Positions 51,607-62,960 of a DNA stretch of 64,000 nucleotides are shown here, piece after piece. The notes beneath the pieces are model-generated. The model made no database searches and was not told where the DNA came from. It saw nothing but the letters and a program-made list of their open reading frames with translations. Origin of the DNA: Sulfuritalea sp. Its GTDB lineage: Bacteria > Pseudomonadota > Gammaproteobacteria > Burkholderiales > Rhodocyclaceae. How positions within the stretch are numbered: the stretch's first letter is position 1; each line of letters opens with the position of its first letter. The translations under genes were made by a program, and so were the position numbers. The DNA lies in the NCBI GenBank assembly GCA_016710465.1, contig JADJVS010000012.1:320947-384946 (forward strand), in the 5' to 3' direction.

Positions 51607-53391
51607 TCAGAGTTCCAGCGCGAAGGCGTTCGCCGTCTCGCCGGCGCCGACTATTGCCGCCGCCAGGGCCGGGGCCTGAACCCCCAGTGCATGAGCATGG
51701 AAGCGCGCCAGTTCGACCAGGTCGCGCAGGTAGCCGGCATCCCAGGCATCGGCGCGCGCCGGTCGCGTCGCGGCCAGCGCGACGCGACCCATCTGCCAAC
51801 TGCCGCAGACCGTGCCCAGCAGGTGCAGGAAGGGCACGGCACCGGCCAGCACGGCCCCAAGCCGCTCACGGCCGTTGGCGAGTATCCAGTCGAGGGCGCG
51901 CTCCAGCGCAAGGATATCCTCTTCAAGCCGCTGGCCCAGCGAGCGCAGATTGCCTGTCGCCGACAACTCGGCGGCAACGCCGCGCATCTCGGTGATCAGC
52001 TCGCGCAAGGTGGCGCCGTTTTCACGCAGGACCTTGCGCCCGATCAGGTCATTGGCCTGGATTCCCGTCGTGCCTTCGTAGATGGTGATGATGCGGGCAT
52101 CGCGGTAGTGCTGGGCGATGCCGGTCTCCTCGACGAAACCCATGCCGCCGTGGACCTGGATCGCGTCGTAGCAGATCTGCTGGCAGGTCTCGGTGCACCA
52201 GCCCTTGACCACCGGCATCAGCAGGTCAACGTAACGCCGCGCCTTGTCGGCCGCCGCGCGGTCCGGCGCGTGGCGTGCGAGGTCGAACCAGCCGGCGGCG
52301 GTCAGCGCCAGCGCGCGCATGGCCATTATCCGGGCGCGCATGGTCAGCAGCATGCGTTTGACGTCGGGATGACCGATGATCGGCTGGCCGGCCGCGCCGC
52401 TGACGGCATCGCGGCCCTGAACGCGTTCCTTGGCGAAGGCCAGCGCCTGCTGGTAAGCGCGCTCACCGATGCCTATGCCCTGCACGCCGACGCCGAAACG
52501 CGCCTCGTTCATCATGATGAACATGTATTCGAGGCCGCGGTTGGCCTGGCCCACCAGATAGCCGATGGCGCCATCGTTGTCGCCGAAGCTCATGGCGCAG
52601 GTCGGGCTGCCGTGGATGCCCAGCTTGTGTTCGAGGCCGACGCAGCGCAGGTCGTTCTTCGCGCCCAGGCTGCCATCGGCATTCACCAGGAACTTGGGCA
52701 CCAGGAACATCGAGATGCCCTTGACGCCCGGCGGCGCATCCGGCAGGCGCGCCAGCACCAGGTGCCTGATGTTGGGCGTGATCTCGTGCTCGCCGTAGGA
52801 AATGAAAATCTTCTGTCCGCTGATCCGATAGCTTCCATCCGCCTGCGGCTCGGCGCGCGTACGGATGGCGGCGAGGTCGGAGCCGGCCTGCGGCTCGGTG
52901 AGGTTCATGGTGCCGCCCCACTCGCCCGTCACCAGCTTTTCGAGGTAGGTGGCTTTCAGTTCGTCGCTGGCGGCGAGCAGGATGGCCTCGGATTCGCCGG
53001 TATTGAGCTGGGGCAGCATGGTGAAGGCGGTATTGGCCGAGAACCACATTTCCCAGACCGGCGTCGCCACGCACTTGGGCAGGCCCTGGCCGCCGTAGTC
53101 CGGCGAAAGCCCGAGCCCCACCCAGCCGCCTTCGGCAAACTGCTTGTAAGCTTCGGTCCAGCCAGGCGGCGTGACCACCTTGCCGTCTTCGAGGCGGCAG
53201 CTCTCGCGATCGCCGACGGCATTGAGCGGTGCCAGCACGCCGGCGGCAAACTTTCCGGCTTCTTCCAGCACGGCATCGACCAGGTCCGGCGTGGCCTCTT
53301 CGCAACCGGGCAGGCGCGCAATCTCGGGCAGGCCGGCGACTTCGTTGAGCAGGAAGCGGATGTCGGTCAGCGGGGCGTTGTAGTCGGTCAT
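51607..53391 (-). CDS. Acyl-CoA dehydrogenase, long DmdC/PimC-like type
   Basis: This 594-residue acyl-CoA dehydrogenase is longer than the usual 380, like 3-methylthiopropionyl-CoA and related dehydrogenases. It has MNLTEPQAGSDLAAI, the FAD block HGGMGFVEETG and the catalytic glutamate in ITIYEGTTGIQAND, then a C-terminal helical extension of about 120 residues. It would introduce the 2,3 double bond in an aryl-propanoyl- or similar CoA ester. The gap of 140 bases before it carries a dispersed repeat copy. Confidence 0.9.
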   Translation of the reverse strand: MTDYNAPLTDIRFLLNEVAGLPEIARLPGCEEATPDLVDAVLEEAGKFAAGVLAPLNAVGDRESCRLEDGKVVTPPGWTEAYKQFAEGGWVGLGLSPDYGGQGLPKCVATPVWEMWFSANTAFTMLPQLNTGESEAILLAASDELKATYLEKLVTGEWGGTMNLTEPQAGSDLAAIRTRAEPQADGSYRISGQKIFISYGEHEITPNIRHLVLARLPDAPPGVKGISMFLVPKFLVNADGSLGAKNDLRCVGLEHKLGIHGSPTCAMSFGDNDGAIGYLVGQANRGLEYMFIMMNEARFGVGVQGIGIGERAYQQALAFAKERVQGRDAVSGAAGQPIIGHPDVKRMLLTMRARIMAMRALALTAAGWFDLARHAPDRAAADKARRYVDLLMPVVKGWCTETCQQICYDAIQVHGGMGFVEETGIAQHYRDARIITIYEGTTGIQANDLIGRKVLRENGATLRELITEMRGVAAELSATGNLRSLGQRLEEDILALERALDWILANGRERLGAVLAGAVPFLHLLGTVCGSWQMGRVALAATRPARADAWDAGYLRDLVELARFHAHALGVQAPALAAAIVGAGETANAFALEL

Positions 53392-53505
53392 CGTTTTACC
53401 TTCCCCCCAGCCCTCGCCCCATGTGAGGGGGTGACCGGGGTTCGCCGCTGCGCGGCTCCATGTCGTGGTTGGCGCACCTGCGGGCGGCCCTGCGGGGGCG
53501 CGCTG

Positions 53506-53531
53506 GGAGTCGGCGCTGGCGCGACGGCGAT
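53506..53531 (+). repeat. Dispersed repeat AGTCGGCGCTGGC-N3-ACGGCG, copy 6
   Basis: GAGTCGGCGCTGGC, then GCG, then ACGGCGAT abuts the SDR stop codon at 53532 on its 3' side. It lies outside coding sequence. Confidence 0.55.
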
Positions 53532-54299
53532 TTACTTCGGCGCCATGCGCAGCGCGCCGTCGAGGCGGATGGTTTCGCCGTTGAGCATTTCGTTTTCGAC
53601 GATGTGCGCGGCCAGTTGCGCGTATTCGTCGGGGCGGCCCAGGCGCGGCGGGAAGGGCACCGACTTGGCCAGCGAGTCCTGCACCTCGGCCGGCAGCGAT
53701 TCCATCATCGGCGTATAGAACAGGCCGGGGGCGATGGTGCATACGCGGATGCCGAAGCGCGCCAGCTCGCGCGCCACCGGCAAGGTCATGCCGACCACGC
53801 CGGCTTTCGATGCGGCATAGGCGGGCTGACCGATCTGGCCGTCGAAGGCGGCGACCGAGGCGGTGTTGATGATCACGCCGCGCTCGCCGGCGCCATTGGG
53901 ATTGCCCTTGCTGATCGCATCGGCGGCCAGGCGCAGCATGTTGAACGTGCCGATCAGGTTGATGCCGACGGTCTTGGCGAAGTTGGCCAGCGGCTGCGGG
54001 CCGTTCTTGCCCAGCACCTTCTCCGGCGTGCCGACGCCGGCGCAATTGACGAGGCCGTGCAAGCCGCCGAAGGCGCTCAGCGCCCTGGCCACGCAGGCCT
54101 GACCGTCGGCGTCCGCCGTGACGTCGGTGCGGGCGAAGGCGGCCCGCGAACCCAGCTCGGCGGCGAGCTTCTCGCCGCGCTCGCTGTTCAGGTCGGCGAT
54201 CACGACATTGGCGCCGGCGCCGTGAAAGCGGCGCACGGTGGCTTCACCGAGGCCCGAAGCGCCGCCGGTGACGATGAAGGTGGAATTTTCGAATTTCAT
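53532..54299 (-). CDS. SDR-family 3-hydroxyacyl-CoA dehydrogenase (type II-like)
   Basis: This 255-residue SDR resembles 3-hydroxyacyl-CoA dehydrogenase type 2. It has VTGGASGLGEA at residues 10-20, NCAGVGTP, the serine of NTASVAAFDGQIG and YAASKAGV, and ends GETIRLDGALRM. In the operon it would oxidise the 3-hydroxyacyl-CoA made by the crotonase. The ATG overlaps the amidohydrolase stop by four bases. Confidence 0.9.
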   Translation of the reverse strand: MKFENSTFIVTGGASGLGEATVRRFHGAGANVVIADLNSERGEKLAAELGSRAAFARTDVTADADGQACVARALSAFGGLHGLVNCAGVGTPEKVLGKNGPQPLANFAKTVGINLIGTFNMLRLAADAISKGNPNGAGERGVIINTASVAAFDGQIGQPAYAASKAGVVGMTLPVARELARFGIRVCTIAPGLFYTPMMESLPAEVQDSLAKSVPFPPRLGRPDEYAQLAAHIVENEMLNGETIRLDGALRMAPK

Positions 54300-55174
54300 T
54301 TCTTTTCTGCCTGGTCGAGTTTGAGCAATCGGATGGCGTTCTGCTTGAGGATCAGCGGTTTCACGGAATCCTTGAAGCCGGCAGCCTCGAAATCCTCGAG
54401 CCAGCGGTCGGGTGGAATCAGCGGAAAGTCGGTGCCGAAGAGCATGCGATCCTTGAGCAGGGTGTTGGCGTACTGCACCAGTTGCGGCGGGAAATACTTG
54501 GGCGACCAGCCGGAGAGGTCGATCCAGACATTGGGCTTGTGCAGGCAGACCGAAAGCGCCTCGTCCTGCCAGGGCCATGACGGGTGGGCGATGACGATCT
54601 GCATGTCGGGAAAATCCACCGCCACGCTGTCGAGCAGCATCGGGTTGGAGGTTTCAAGTTTCAACCCGCCGCCGCCGCGCATGCCGCTGCCCATGCCGGA
54701 GTGCCCGCTGTGGAAGATCGCCGGCAGCTTGTACTCGGCGATCACTTCATACAGCGGCCAGGCCATGCGGTCCTGCGGGTGGAAGCCCTGCACCGTCGGG
54801 TGGAACTTGAAGCCCTTGACGCCGTACTCCTCGATCAGCTTCCTCGCCTCGCGGGCGCCCATCCTGCCCTTGTGCGGATCGATGCTGGCGAAGGCGATCA
54901 TCATGTCGCTGTTCTTCGCCGCCGCCTCGGCGACTTCTTCGTTGGCGATGCGGCGGTTGCCGATGTGCGACTCGGAATCGACGGCAAACATCACCAGGCC
55001 AATCCTGCGCTCGCGGTAATAGGCGATGGTCTCGTCTATGGTCGGCCGATGCGCGTTCTTGAAATATTTGTCCGCGGCGCGCTCGTAGGGCTCGAACCAG
55101 GGGTCCTTGGGCTGGCAGCAGGAAACTTCGGCGTGGGTGTGGGTGTCGATCGCGACGAGTTCGTCGAGATTCAC
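54296..55174 (-). CDS. Amidohydrolase-family (PF04909-type) protein
   Basis: This 292-residue protein has the metal-binding IDTHTHAEV at the start, GVKGFKFHPTVQGF, FHSGHSGMG, the histidine of IAHPSWPW and the terminal FGTDFPLIPPDRW, all characteristic of amidohydrolase-related decarboxylases and hydratases. Members next to aromatic genes include LigJ-like hydratases and ring decarboxylases. The start is GTG at 55174, overlapping the crotonase stop. The exact reaction is not clear. Confidence 0.85.
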   Translation of the reverse strand: MNLDELVAIDTHTHAEVSCCQPKDPWFEPYERAADKYFKNAHRPTIDETIAYYRERRIGLVMFAVDSESHIGNRRIANEEVAEAAAKNSDMMIAFASIDPHKGRMGAREARKLIEEYGVKGFKFHPTVQGFHPQDRMAWPLYEVIAEYKLPAIFHSGHSGMGSGMRGGGGLKLETSNPMLLDSVAVDFPDMQIVIAHPSWPWQDEALSVCLHKPNVWIDLSGWSPKYFPPQLVQYANTLLKDRMLFGTDFPLIPPDRWLEDFEAAGFKDSVKPLILKQNAIRLLKLDQAEKK

Positions 55175-55941
55175 GTCTGTGGTCCCATCCCTTTGCGGTT
55201 GAGGAATTGGCCGATACGCGCGACAACTTCCGGGCTGGTCTGCGCCACGGCCGCCATCAGCGATTCGACGTAAAGGCCATCGTCGGAGGACATGTTGCTG
55301 ATGCGCTGGATGGTGGTGACCATGGCGTAGTTGGCCAGCGGCGCGTTCTCGGCGATGCGTTTGGCCAGTTCCTGCGCCTTGGCCAGGCCTTCGCCCTTGC
55401 CCACCAGGTAATGCGACAGGCCCAATTGCTGGCCTTCCTCGGCGCTGTAGATGCGCCCGGTCAGCATCATCTCGGCCATGCGGCCGGGGCCGATGATACG
55501 CGCCACGCGCACCGAGGCGCCACCGCCGACATAGATGCCGTGGCGGCCTTCGGGCAACTGGTACATGGTGTTCGCTTCGGCGACACGAACGTGGGTCGAG
55601 GTCGCCAGTTCCAGGCCGCCGCCGATCACCGCGCCGTGCAGCACGGCCACCACCGGGATCCCGGTCTGGTGGATCTTGCCGAAGACGCGGTGCCAGCCCT
55701 GCGAATGCAGCATCACGCCGGAGGGTTCGCGGTGCTGGTGCTCGGAGAGGTCGAGCCCGGCGCAGAAGTGCTCGCCGGCGCCGGCCAGGATCACCACGCG
55801 GGCCTCGGCGGGACGCGCGTCCCATGCCTTTTCCAGGGCGTCGAGCAGGCGGTCGCTGATCGCGTTGCGCTTCGCCGGGCGGCTCAGGGTGATGGTGTAG
55901 ACCAGCCCGTCGAGGCTGTGGGTTACGAGTTTGTCGGTCAT
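55171..55941 (-). CDS. Enoyl-CoA hydratase/isomerase-family protein
   Basis: This 256-residue crotonase has FCAGLDLSEHQH for CoA binding and the two glutamates in IGGGLELATS and LPEGRHGIYVGG. Placed right after a feruloyl-CoA-synthetase-like ligase, it could be a feruloyl-CoA hydratase/lyase or a plain side-chain hydratase. It starts nine bases before the ligase stop. Confidence 0.88.
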   Translation of the reverse strand: MTDKLVTHSLDGLVYTITLSRPAKRNAISDRLLDALEKAWDARPAEARVVILAGAGEHFCAGLDLSEHQHREPSGVMLHSQGWHRVFGKIHQTGIPVVAVLHGAVIGGGLELATSTHVRVAEANTMYQLPEGRHGIYVGGGASVRVARIIGPGRMAEMMLTGRIYSAEEGQQLGLSHYLVGKGEGLAKAQELAKRIAENAPLANYAMVTTIQRISNMSSDDGLYVESLMAAVAQTSPEVVARIGQFLNRKGMGPQT

Positions 55942-55949
55942 CGCCTGTG

Positions 55950-57812
55950 TCAGATGAAAATGATGCTGGAATCGGGAACGTCGGAGTACAGCTCGACGAC
56001 GCGGTCGGCGCGGCGGGTCAGCACCGCGCGCTGGTTGATGTAACCCTTGTCGGTAAGTTCGCCATGTTCGGATGAAGGCGGCTCGGCCATCAGCAGGGCG
56101 CGTGCCGGGTAGGTCGATGAACCACCGCCGTGCTGCTTGAGGCGCACCATGCCTTCGCGTACCCGCTCCTTGATCGCCGGATGGCCAACCACCTGGGCCG
56201 CCGGCACGTCGTCGCCGAGGCCGGCCAGGCGGCGGCATTCGCCGATGTTGGGAAACACCAGGAAGCCGATGTCGTCGCGGTCATGGCCGGTGAGCACGAT
56301 GTCCTGGGCGATCGGCGACAAGGCGCTGATGCCGGCGACACGAATGCTGCCGACATGGACCCAGGTGCCGGAGAGCAGCTTGAAATCCTCGGCGACGCGG
56401 CCGTCGAACAACAGGCCCTGTTCGGGGCGCGCCGGATCGACGAAGGACACGGCATCGCCGATCATGTAGAAGCCTTCTTCATCGAAAGCCTTGGCGGTGA
56501 GTTCGGGCTGCTTCCAATAACCGGGGAAGAGGTTGGGGCCCTTGACGCGCACCTCGAGCTTGTCGGCGACGGGAACCAGCTTCAGCGTGGTACCGGGAAT
56601 CGGCACGCCGATGACGCCGGAGCGCACGGCCTGGAAGTGGCAGTCGGTGCAGGCCGGCGCGGTTTCCGTCGAGCCCCAGGACGAAAGCATGACCACGGGA
56701 TGGCCGAGCTCCATCACGGCGAGGCGTTCGAGTTCGTCCCAGGTCGATTGCGGCAGCGCGGCGCCGGCATAGAAGATGATCTGCAGGCGCGAGAAGAAAC
56801 TCTTGCGCAAGGCGGCGTTGTCGCGCAGCTCGGCGACAAGCAGGGCGTAGGCCAGGGGCACGCTGAAATAGATGGTGGGCGAGACATCGGTGAGGTTGCG
56901 CACTGTCTTCGGCAGCAGGGCCGGCAGCGGCTTGCCGTCGTCGATGTAGAGGCTGCCGCCAAAGCGAACCACCTTGTTGAAATTGTGGCTGCCGCCGAAG
57001 ACGTGGCTCCAGGGCAGCCAGTCGCAGATCACCGGCTTCTGCGTGTTGAGGAAGGGCCAGATGATGGATTTCATCTCGGCGTTGGAACACATCATGCGCT
57101 GGGTGGTGATCACCGCCTTGGGCGTGCCCACCGAACCCGAGGTGAACAGGAATTTGGCGATGGTATCGGGCGTGATCCTGGCGAATGCCGCCTTGACTGC
57201 TGCAAAATTCGCCGTGTCGTCAGCGCCGACTCTTTCGATCTCGGCGAAGGGCAGCGTGCCGGCCTGCGGCGCACTGCGGCTGCCGGCGACGACGACGCCG
57301 TCATGCAGCCCGGCGATGGCATTGATGGCCGGCAAGAAACGTTCGATGGTGTCGGCGAAGATCACGCCGGGGCGCAGCAGTTCGACGTTGGCCTTGAGCT
57401 TGAGGAAATCCTTGGACAAGAGCGAGTTGCCCGGCGAGACCGGGCTGATCGGCACGCCGACATGCAGGCAGGCCAGCATCAGCAGGGCATGCTCGACGCC
57501 ATTGTCGGAGAGCACCAGCACCGGCCGCTCGGGCGAGAGATTCTGCCCGAGCAGCCAGGTGGCGATGCGATAGACGCGCGCCAGCGCCTGCCCGTAAGTC
57601 ACCTTGACCCATTCGCCATCCGCGCCGCGCTCGGCGATGAGGATGGCATCCGGGGTCTCGGCCGCCCAGCGTTCCAGCCATTCGCCGGAACAGCGGGCAA
57701 AGCCCGGCAGCTCCAGCTTGGAACGGAACAGCCGGCTACCGTCCGGCCGGGCTTCGAGGATGACGGCCGGATCGACGAACAGCTCGGCCGGCTTGCGGGC
57801 AATGGCGCTCAT
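55950..57812 (-). CDS. Feruloyl-CoA synthetase-like acyl-CoA ligase
   Basis: This 620-residue ligase is longer than most and matches the feruloyl-CoA synthetase type. It has FLFTSGSVGTPKAVITTQRM as its P-loop and adjoining block, LPWSHVFGGSHNF, SSWGSTETAPA, and the region LLFDGRVAEDFKLLSG before a long C-terminus. It would activate ferulate, coumarate or a similar phenylpropanoid acid. No GKxxR-type lysine is obvious at the very end, which is normal for this group. A partial copy of the dispersed repeat falls inside it (57209-57235). Confidence 0.88.
   Translation of the reverse strand: MSAIARKPAELFVDPAVILEARPDGSRLFRSKLELPGFARCSGEWLERWAAETPDAILIAERGADGEWVKVTYGQALARVYRIATWLLGQNLSPERPVLVLSDNGVEHALLMLACLHVGVPISPVSPGNSLLSKDFLKLKANVELLRPGVIFADTIERFLPAINAIAGLHDGVVVAGSRSAPQAGTLPFAEIERVGADDTANFAAVKAAFARITPDTIAKFLFTSGSVGTPKAVITTQRMMCSNAEMKSIIWPFLNTQKPVICDWLPWSHVFGGSHNFNKVVRFGGSLYIDDGKPLPALLPKTVRNLTDVSPTIYFSVPLAYALLVAELRDNAALRKSFFSRLQIIFYAGAALPQSTWDELERLAVMELGHPVVMLSSWGSTETAPACTDCHFQAVRSGVIGVPIPGTTLKLVPVADKLEVRVKGPNLFPGYWKQPELTAKAFDEEGFYMIGDAVSFVDPARPEQGLLFDGRVAEDFKLLSGTWVHVGSIRVAGISALSPIAQDIVLTGHDRDDIGFLVFPNIGECRRLAGLGDDVPAAQVVGHPAIKERVREGMVRLKQHGGGSSTYPARALLMAEPPSSEHGELTDKGYINQRAVLTRRADRVVELYSDVPDSSIIFI
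57209..57235 (-). repeat. Dispersed repeat AGTCGGCGCTGGC-N3-ACGGCG, copy 7 (inside the ligase)
   Basis: On the minus strand AAAGAGTCGGCGCTGAC, then GAC, then ACGGCGA falls within the feruloyl-CoA-synthetase-like gene. It is read in frame as RVGADDTA. Confidence 0.35.
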
Positions 57813-57833
57813 GCGACGTCCTTTGGCGTGGTG

Positions 57834-58980
57834 TTACTTCGAGATAACCTTGAAAGCGCCGTTCTGCACCTGCAGCAACACGCGGGCGCGTCCGTCGAAG
57901 CCGGAGTGGTCGGTCGGGCTGAAGTTGAAGACGCCATGCACGCCGGCGATCTCCCGCTCGCTCTCGATTGCGTCGCGCAGCGTGGCACGGAACTCGGCGG
58001 TGCCCGGCTTGGCTTTCTTCAGTGCCACTGGAATCGCGCGCGAGGCGATGGCCCAGCCATCCCACATGTGGCCGCCGAAGGACGACAGCGAGTTCTGGCC
58101 GTACTTCGCCTCGTAGGCCTTGGCGTACTCGCCGCTGACTTTCTTCGAGGGATGCGAGTCGGGCAGTTGTTCCCACTCCAGCACCGGGCCGGCCACCAGG
58201 ATGCCGTTCTCGACCGCCTTGCCGCCGTTCTTCAGGAAGACCGGCGAGGGTGCGCCGTGGGTCTGGTAGATCTGGCCCTTGTAGCCGCGCTCGGAGAGGG
58301 CCGCATGCGCCATCGCCGCCGGCGAGCCGGAGGCCACGACCAGCACCGCGTCGGGCTTGAGGCTGACCAGCTTGATGACCTGGCCGGCGACCGAGGTGTC
58401 GGTGCGGGCAAAGCCCTCGATCGGGCCGAAGGTGACGCCATACTTGGGCGACAGCGCTTCCATGGCCTTGATCCAGACCTCGCCGTAGGCATCCGGGTGG
58501 TAGCCGAGGAAGGCCACGGTCTTGTAACCCTTGGACTTGGCGTGCTCAAGCAGCGGCTCGGCCATCAGGCCGATCGGCTGCGGCATGGTGAAGGTCCATT
58601 TGAACTTCTCGCCATCGAGCCGGTTGGGGCCAGCGCGATCAGCGGTGTCTTGCTGTCCGCCGCCGGACCGGCGGCCGCCATCACGCCGGGCGTCGTGGTG
58701 CCGTCATCAGCATGTCCACCTTGGTCTCGCTGAGGAACTTGGCGACGTTCTTCGCCGTGGCCGTCGGGTCGGACGCGTCGTCGAGCACGATCCAGTTGAT
58801 CTTCTCGCCGGCAATGCTGGTCGGGAACAACTGGGCGGTGTTCTTCTGCGGGCCACCGAGCACGGCAGCGGGGCCGGTGGCGGACACGCTGACACCGATG
58901 TTGATGTCGGCCAGCGCGGCGGTGGCGCCGAACAGGGACAGGGCGATCACCAGCGGCTTGATGGACAGTTTGACTTTCAT
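57834..58980 (-). pseudogene. Branched-chain-type ABC substrate-binding protein, frameshifted twice
   Basis: The start (MKVKLSIKPLVIALSLFGATAALA) is a signal peptide. DINIGVSVSATGPAAVLGGPQ follows, a LivK-like entry. The frame breaks near 58697, continues as GTTTPGVMAAAGPAADSKTPL in another frame, breaks again near 58620, and resumes as PQPIGLMAEPLLEH to the stop at 57834. Rejoined, the protein has about 380 residues with no other defect. Both breaks lie in GC-rich runs and, like those downstream, look like sequence errors. GAGGAG precedes the ATG. Confidence 0.85.
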
Positions 58981-59045
58981 GTTTTCTCCTCGGTTTTGTG
59001 TGTAGGCAAACGACAGCGGTTGACTTGCAGGCACGGCGATAAAAA

Positions 59046-59789
<744 letters not shown>

Positions 59790-59793
<4 letters not shown>

Positions 59794-61576
59794 TCGTCGA
59801 CACCTCCAAGGTAGGCTTCCAGCACCTTGGGATTGGTCTGGATTTCCTGCGGCAGGCCTTCGGCCAGGTATTCGCCGAATTCCATCACCAGTACGCGGTC
59901 GGCGAGGCCCATGACGAAGTCCATGTCGTGTTCCACCAGCAGGATGGCCATGCCCTCGCCGCGCAGCTTGGCCAGCAACTCGGCCAGCGCGCGCTTCTCC
60001 AGGTGACGCAGGCCGGCGGCGGGTTCGTCGAGCAGCAGCAGCGTCGGATCGCTGCACAGGGCACGGGCGATTTCGACGATGCGCTGCTTGCCCAGCGGCA
60101 GGCTGCCGCAGGTGTCGAACAGGTGCTCGCCGAGGCCGCAACGCTGCAACTGGTGCGCGGCTTCCCAGAGCAGGCGGCGCTCCTCCTCCCGGTCGAGACG
60201 CCAGGCGGACTGGACAAAGTTCTTGCGCCCGCGCAAATGCGCACCGATGGCGGCGTTCTCCAGCACGGTCATGTCCTGGTTGAGTCGCACGTGCTGGAAG
60301 CTGCGGCTCATGCCCTGCTTGGCTATTTCACGCGAGCCGAGTTGGTCGATCCTCTTGCCCATGAAGCGGATCTCGCCCTCGGTGGCCGGATTGACGCCGG
60401 AAATGCAGTTGAACAGCGTGCTCTTGCCCGCGCCGTTCGGCCCGATCAGGGCCATCACTTCGCCTGCGCGCACGGTCAGGTTCATCTTGTTGTTGGCCAC
60501 CAGGCCGCCGAAGCGCTTGGTCACGTCGATAACCTTCAGCACCTCGCTGCCCGGCGCCGGCGCATCGCGACGCGGCAGCGGCAGCGCCGGCTCGACCTCC
60601 CTCATCTGCTGCCGCTGGGGAGCGACAATGGCAAACACGCGCAGGAGGATAGGCCACAGTCCGTCGCGCGCGCGATGCAGCACGACGATGGTCAGCAGGC
60701 CGAACACCACCATCTCGAAGTTGCCGGTGGCGCCCAGCAGCTTGGGCAACCAGTCCTGCAACCACTCCTTGAGGAAGCTGACCGCCGTGGCACCGAACAC
60801 CGCGCCCCAGACGGCGGAAGCGCCGCCGAGCACCGCCATGAACAGGTACTCGATGCCCTGGCCGAGCGAAAACGGCGTCGGATTGACGAAGCGTTGCAGG
60901 TGCGCGTACAGCCAGCCGAGACGCGGGCAAACTGCGCCGCGATCATGAACAGCACCATGCGGTAGCGCAGCGTGTTGATGCCCATCGCCTCGGTCATGGT
61001 CATGGCGCGCAGGCAGCGCATGGCGCGTCCCTCGCGCGAGTCGAGCATGTTCTGGGTGGTGATGATCGCCGCCAGCAAGGTGATCCAGATCACATAGAAG
61101 AAGGCGCGGCTGGAACCGAGCTCCGGGCCGAACAGGTCCACCGGCGGAATGCCGTCGATGCCGCCATGGCCGCCCAGTGCCTGCACGTTGCCGAAGATGA
61201 AATACAGCGAGATACCCCGGGCGATGGTGCCCAGCGGCAGGAAGTGGCCCGACAGGCGCAGGGTGATGGAAACCCAGCGCCAGCGACACCGGCGGTGGGT
61301 GATGACCATGCCGACGATCAGCGTGCCCCAGGGCGACATGCCATGGCGCGTGGTCAGGTAGGCGGTGGCATACGCGCCAAGCCCGACAAAGGCCGCCTGA
61401 CCGAAGGAGGTCAGCCCGCCGATGCCGGTGAGCAGGACCAGGCCCAGCGCCACCAGGGCGTAGAGTCCGATGTAATTGACGATGGTCACCGTGAACTGCG
61501 CGGCAAACAGCGGCAACATGGCCAACCCAATCAGGAAGGCAATCAGGACACGATTGGACGTCAGCAAGGCGGCCAT
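59790..61576 (-). pseudogene. LivM-LivG fused permease/ATP-binding protein with several frameshifts
   Basis: The N-terminal half is a LivM-type permease (MAALLTSNRVLIAFL, LGLVLLTGIGGLTSFGQAAF, then GQGIEYLFMAVLGGASAVWGAV). The C-terminal half is a LivG ATPase (KVIDVTKRFGGL, GPNGAGKST, SRSFQHVRLNQDMTVLEN, LLLDEPAAGL, LVEHDMDFVMG). Fusion of LivM with LivG is known for this family, so it is natural. Frame breaks near 60930 and around 61290 interrupt the permease part. Repaired, the protein would have about 590 residues. Confidence 0.8.
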
Positions 61577-61577
61577 C

Positions 61578-62621
61578 TCAGTGGTCCTCCTCGTCGTCGA
61601 TGTGCTTCGTGGTCAGCGACTGGTAGAGCAGCACCGGAATGATCAGTGAACACGATCACTTCCCTGTAGGCCGAGGCGTAAAACGAGGAATAGGATTCGA
61701 GCAGACCGACCAGGACCGCGCCGGCCGCCGCCAGCGGATAGGAGACCAGGCCGCCGATGATGGCGCCGACGAAACCCCGAGGCCGACCGGAAGCCGGTGT
61801 CATAGTAGATCGTGGTGATCGGCGCGATCAGGATGCCGGAGAAGGCGCCGACCAGCGCCGACAGCGTAAAGCAGAGCTTGCCCGCGAGGTCCGCCGAAAT
61901 GCCCATCAGGCGCGCGCCGGTACGGTTGATGGCGGTGGCGCGCAGGGCCTTGCCGTAGATCGAGTGCTCGAAGAACAGCGCAGGCCGGCGATCAGCAGGG
62001 GCCGCGATGCCGACGATCCAGATGGTCTGGTACTGGACATAGGCCGGCCCCAGGGTCACGCCGCCATCGGTGAAAGGCGGGATGCGGGCACCCTCGGCGC
62101 CGAAGAAATACAGCCCCATGCCGACCATGACGAAGTGCCACCGCAACCCGCAACGATCAGCAGCAGCAACACGCTGGCCTCCGCCACTGGCTGGAAGGCC
62201 AGGCGGTAGATCTGCGGCCCCAGCGGCACGACGAAGGCCAGGGCGATCAGCACCTGCAGCGGATAGGCCGAGTCCCCGAGAAGCGGCAGGTAGCGCACCA
62301 AAATCACCGCCAGGATCGGCAGCGGCGCGTTTTTGGCGACGATCAGCGGCAGGCGTCCCCTGGCGCCTTCGCGGATCGCCGCCACGCTGTCGACGATGGC
62401 CACGGCGATGCCCAGCGTGACCACCAGCCACATCATCGGCGGCAGGAAGCCGGCATTGACCGCCGCCATCGACGGCGCGCCATGGGCGACGAACTCCCCC
62501 CGGGGGATGTAGATCACGCGGGTCACGGCGAAGACCAGAACCAGCGCCAGCGAAACCAGCGCATAGATGGCACCGTTGGTGATGCCATCCTGCGCCAGCA
62601 ACAGGCAACGGCCGCATCCAT
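61578..62621 (-). pseudogene. livH: Branched-chain-type ABC permease (LivH-like) with several frameshifts
   Basis: Pieces of a LivH permease in three frames follow in order: LLAQDGITNGAIYALVSLALVLVFAV and IPRGEFVAHGA, then FEHSIYGKALRATAINRTGARLMGISADLAGK, then FVGAIIGGLVSYPLAAAGAVLVGLLES, with a terminal HIDDEEDH ending at 61578. Start (62621, MDAA) and exact breaks are approximate. The gene heads the importer and catabolic operon that runs to 51.1 kb. Confidence 0.75.
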
Positions 62622-62960
62622 GCCGATTACACCGGATGCGACCGCAGCGGGATCGCCGAATTCTTGGACATGCTCACGCTCTCCTCAGGCACTTCCCCAC
62701 TGGTCACCGCCTGCCGGTCCCGGCACATCTGCGCGCGCCTGGCTGACCTTGGATGAGGAGCGGATTCTGCGGGTCAAGCGTGTCGATGTCAACCTGTTTT
62801 ATATCGAACTATTAAAATTTCCGCAAAATAATCATTCTCTAATGCATTGGTTTGGATGAAATTTTTGTGCAGCACAGCAATGGAATTGCGCAATACGTAA
62901 ACTTGTTCCGATGTCAAATTAGATGGCAAACTGTTTTATCAAACCCATTCCAGAAACGCC
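62622..62960. promoter_or_regulatory. Divergent A/T-rich control region between livH and marR
   Basis: These 339 bases contain no gene. From about 62780 the sequence is sharply A/T-rich compared with its surroundings. It contains the palindrome ATTGCGCAAT (62885-62894) and TTTTA/TAAAA arms near 62797-62817, both candidate MarR sites. It is the likely promoter for the long minus-strand operon and for marR. Confidence 0.45.

Noticed and set aside
51630..51655. Further match to the dispersed repeat inside the acyl-CoA dehydrogenase
   Set aside because: As above, it encodes VGAGETA and may be chance under strong codon bias.
56130..58733. An 867-codon plus-strand frame opposite the feruloyl-CoA-synthetase-like ligase
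   Set aside because: The minus strand holds a full ligase and a binding protein; the plus-strand product has no motif and unnatural composition.
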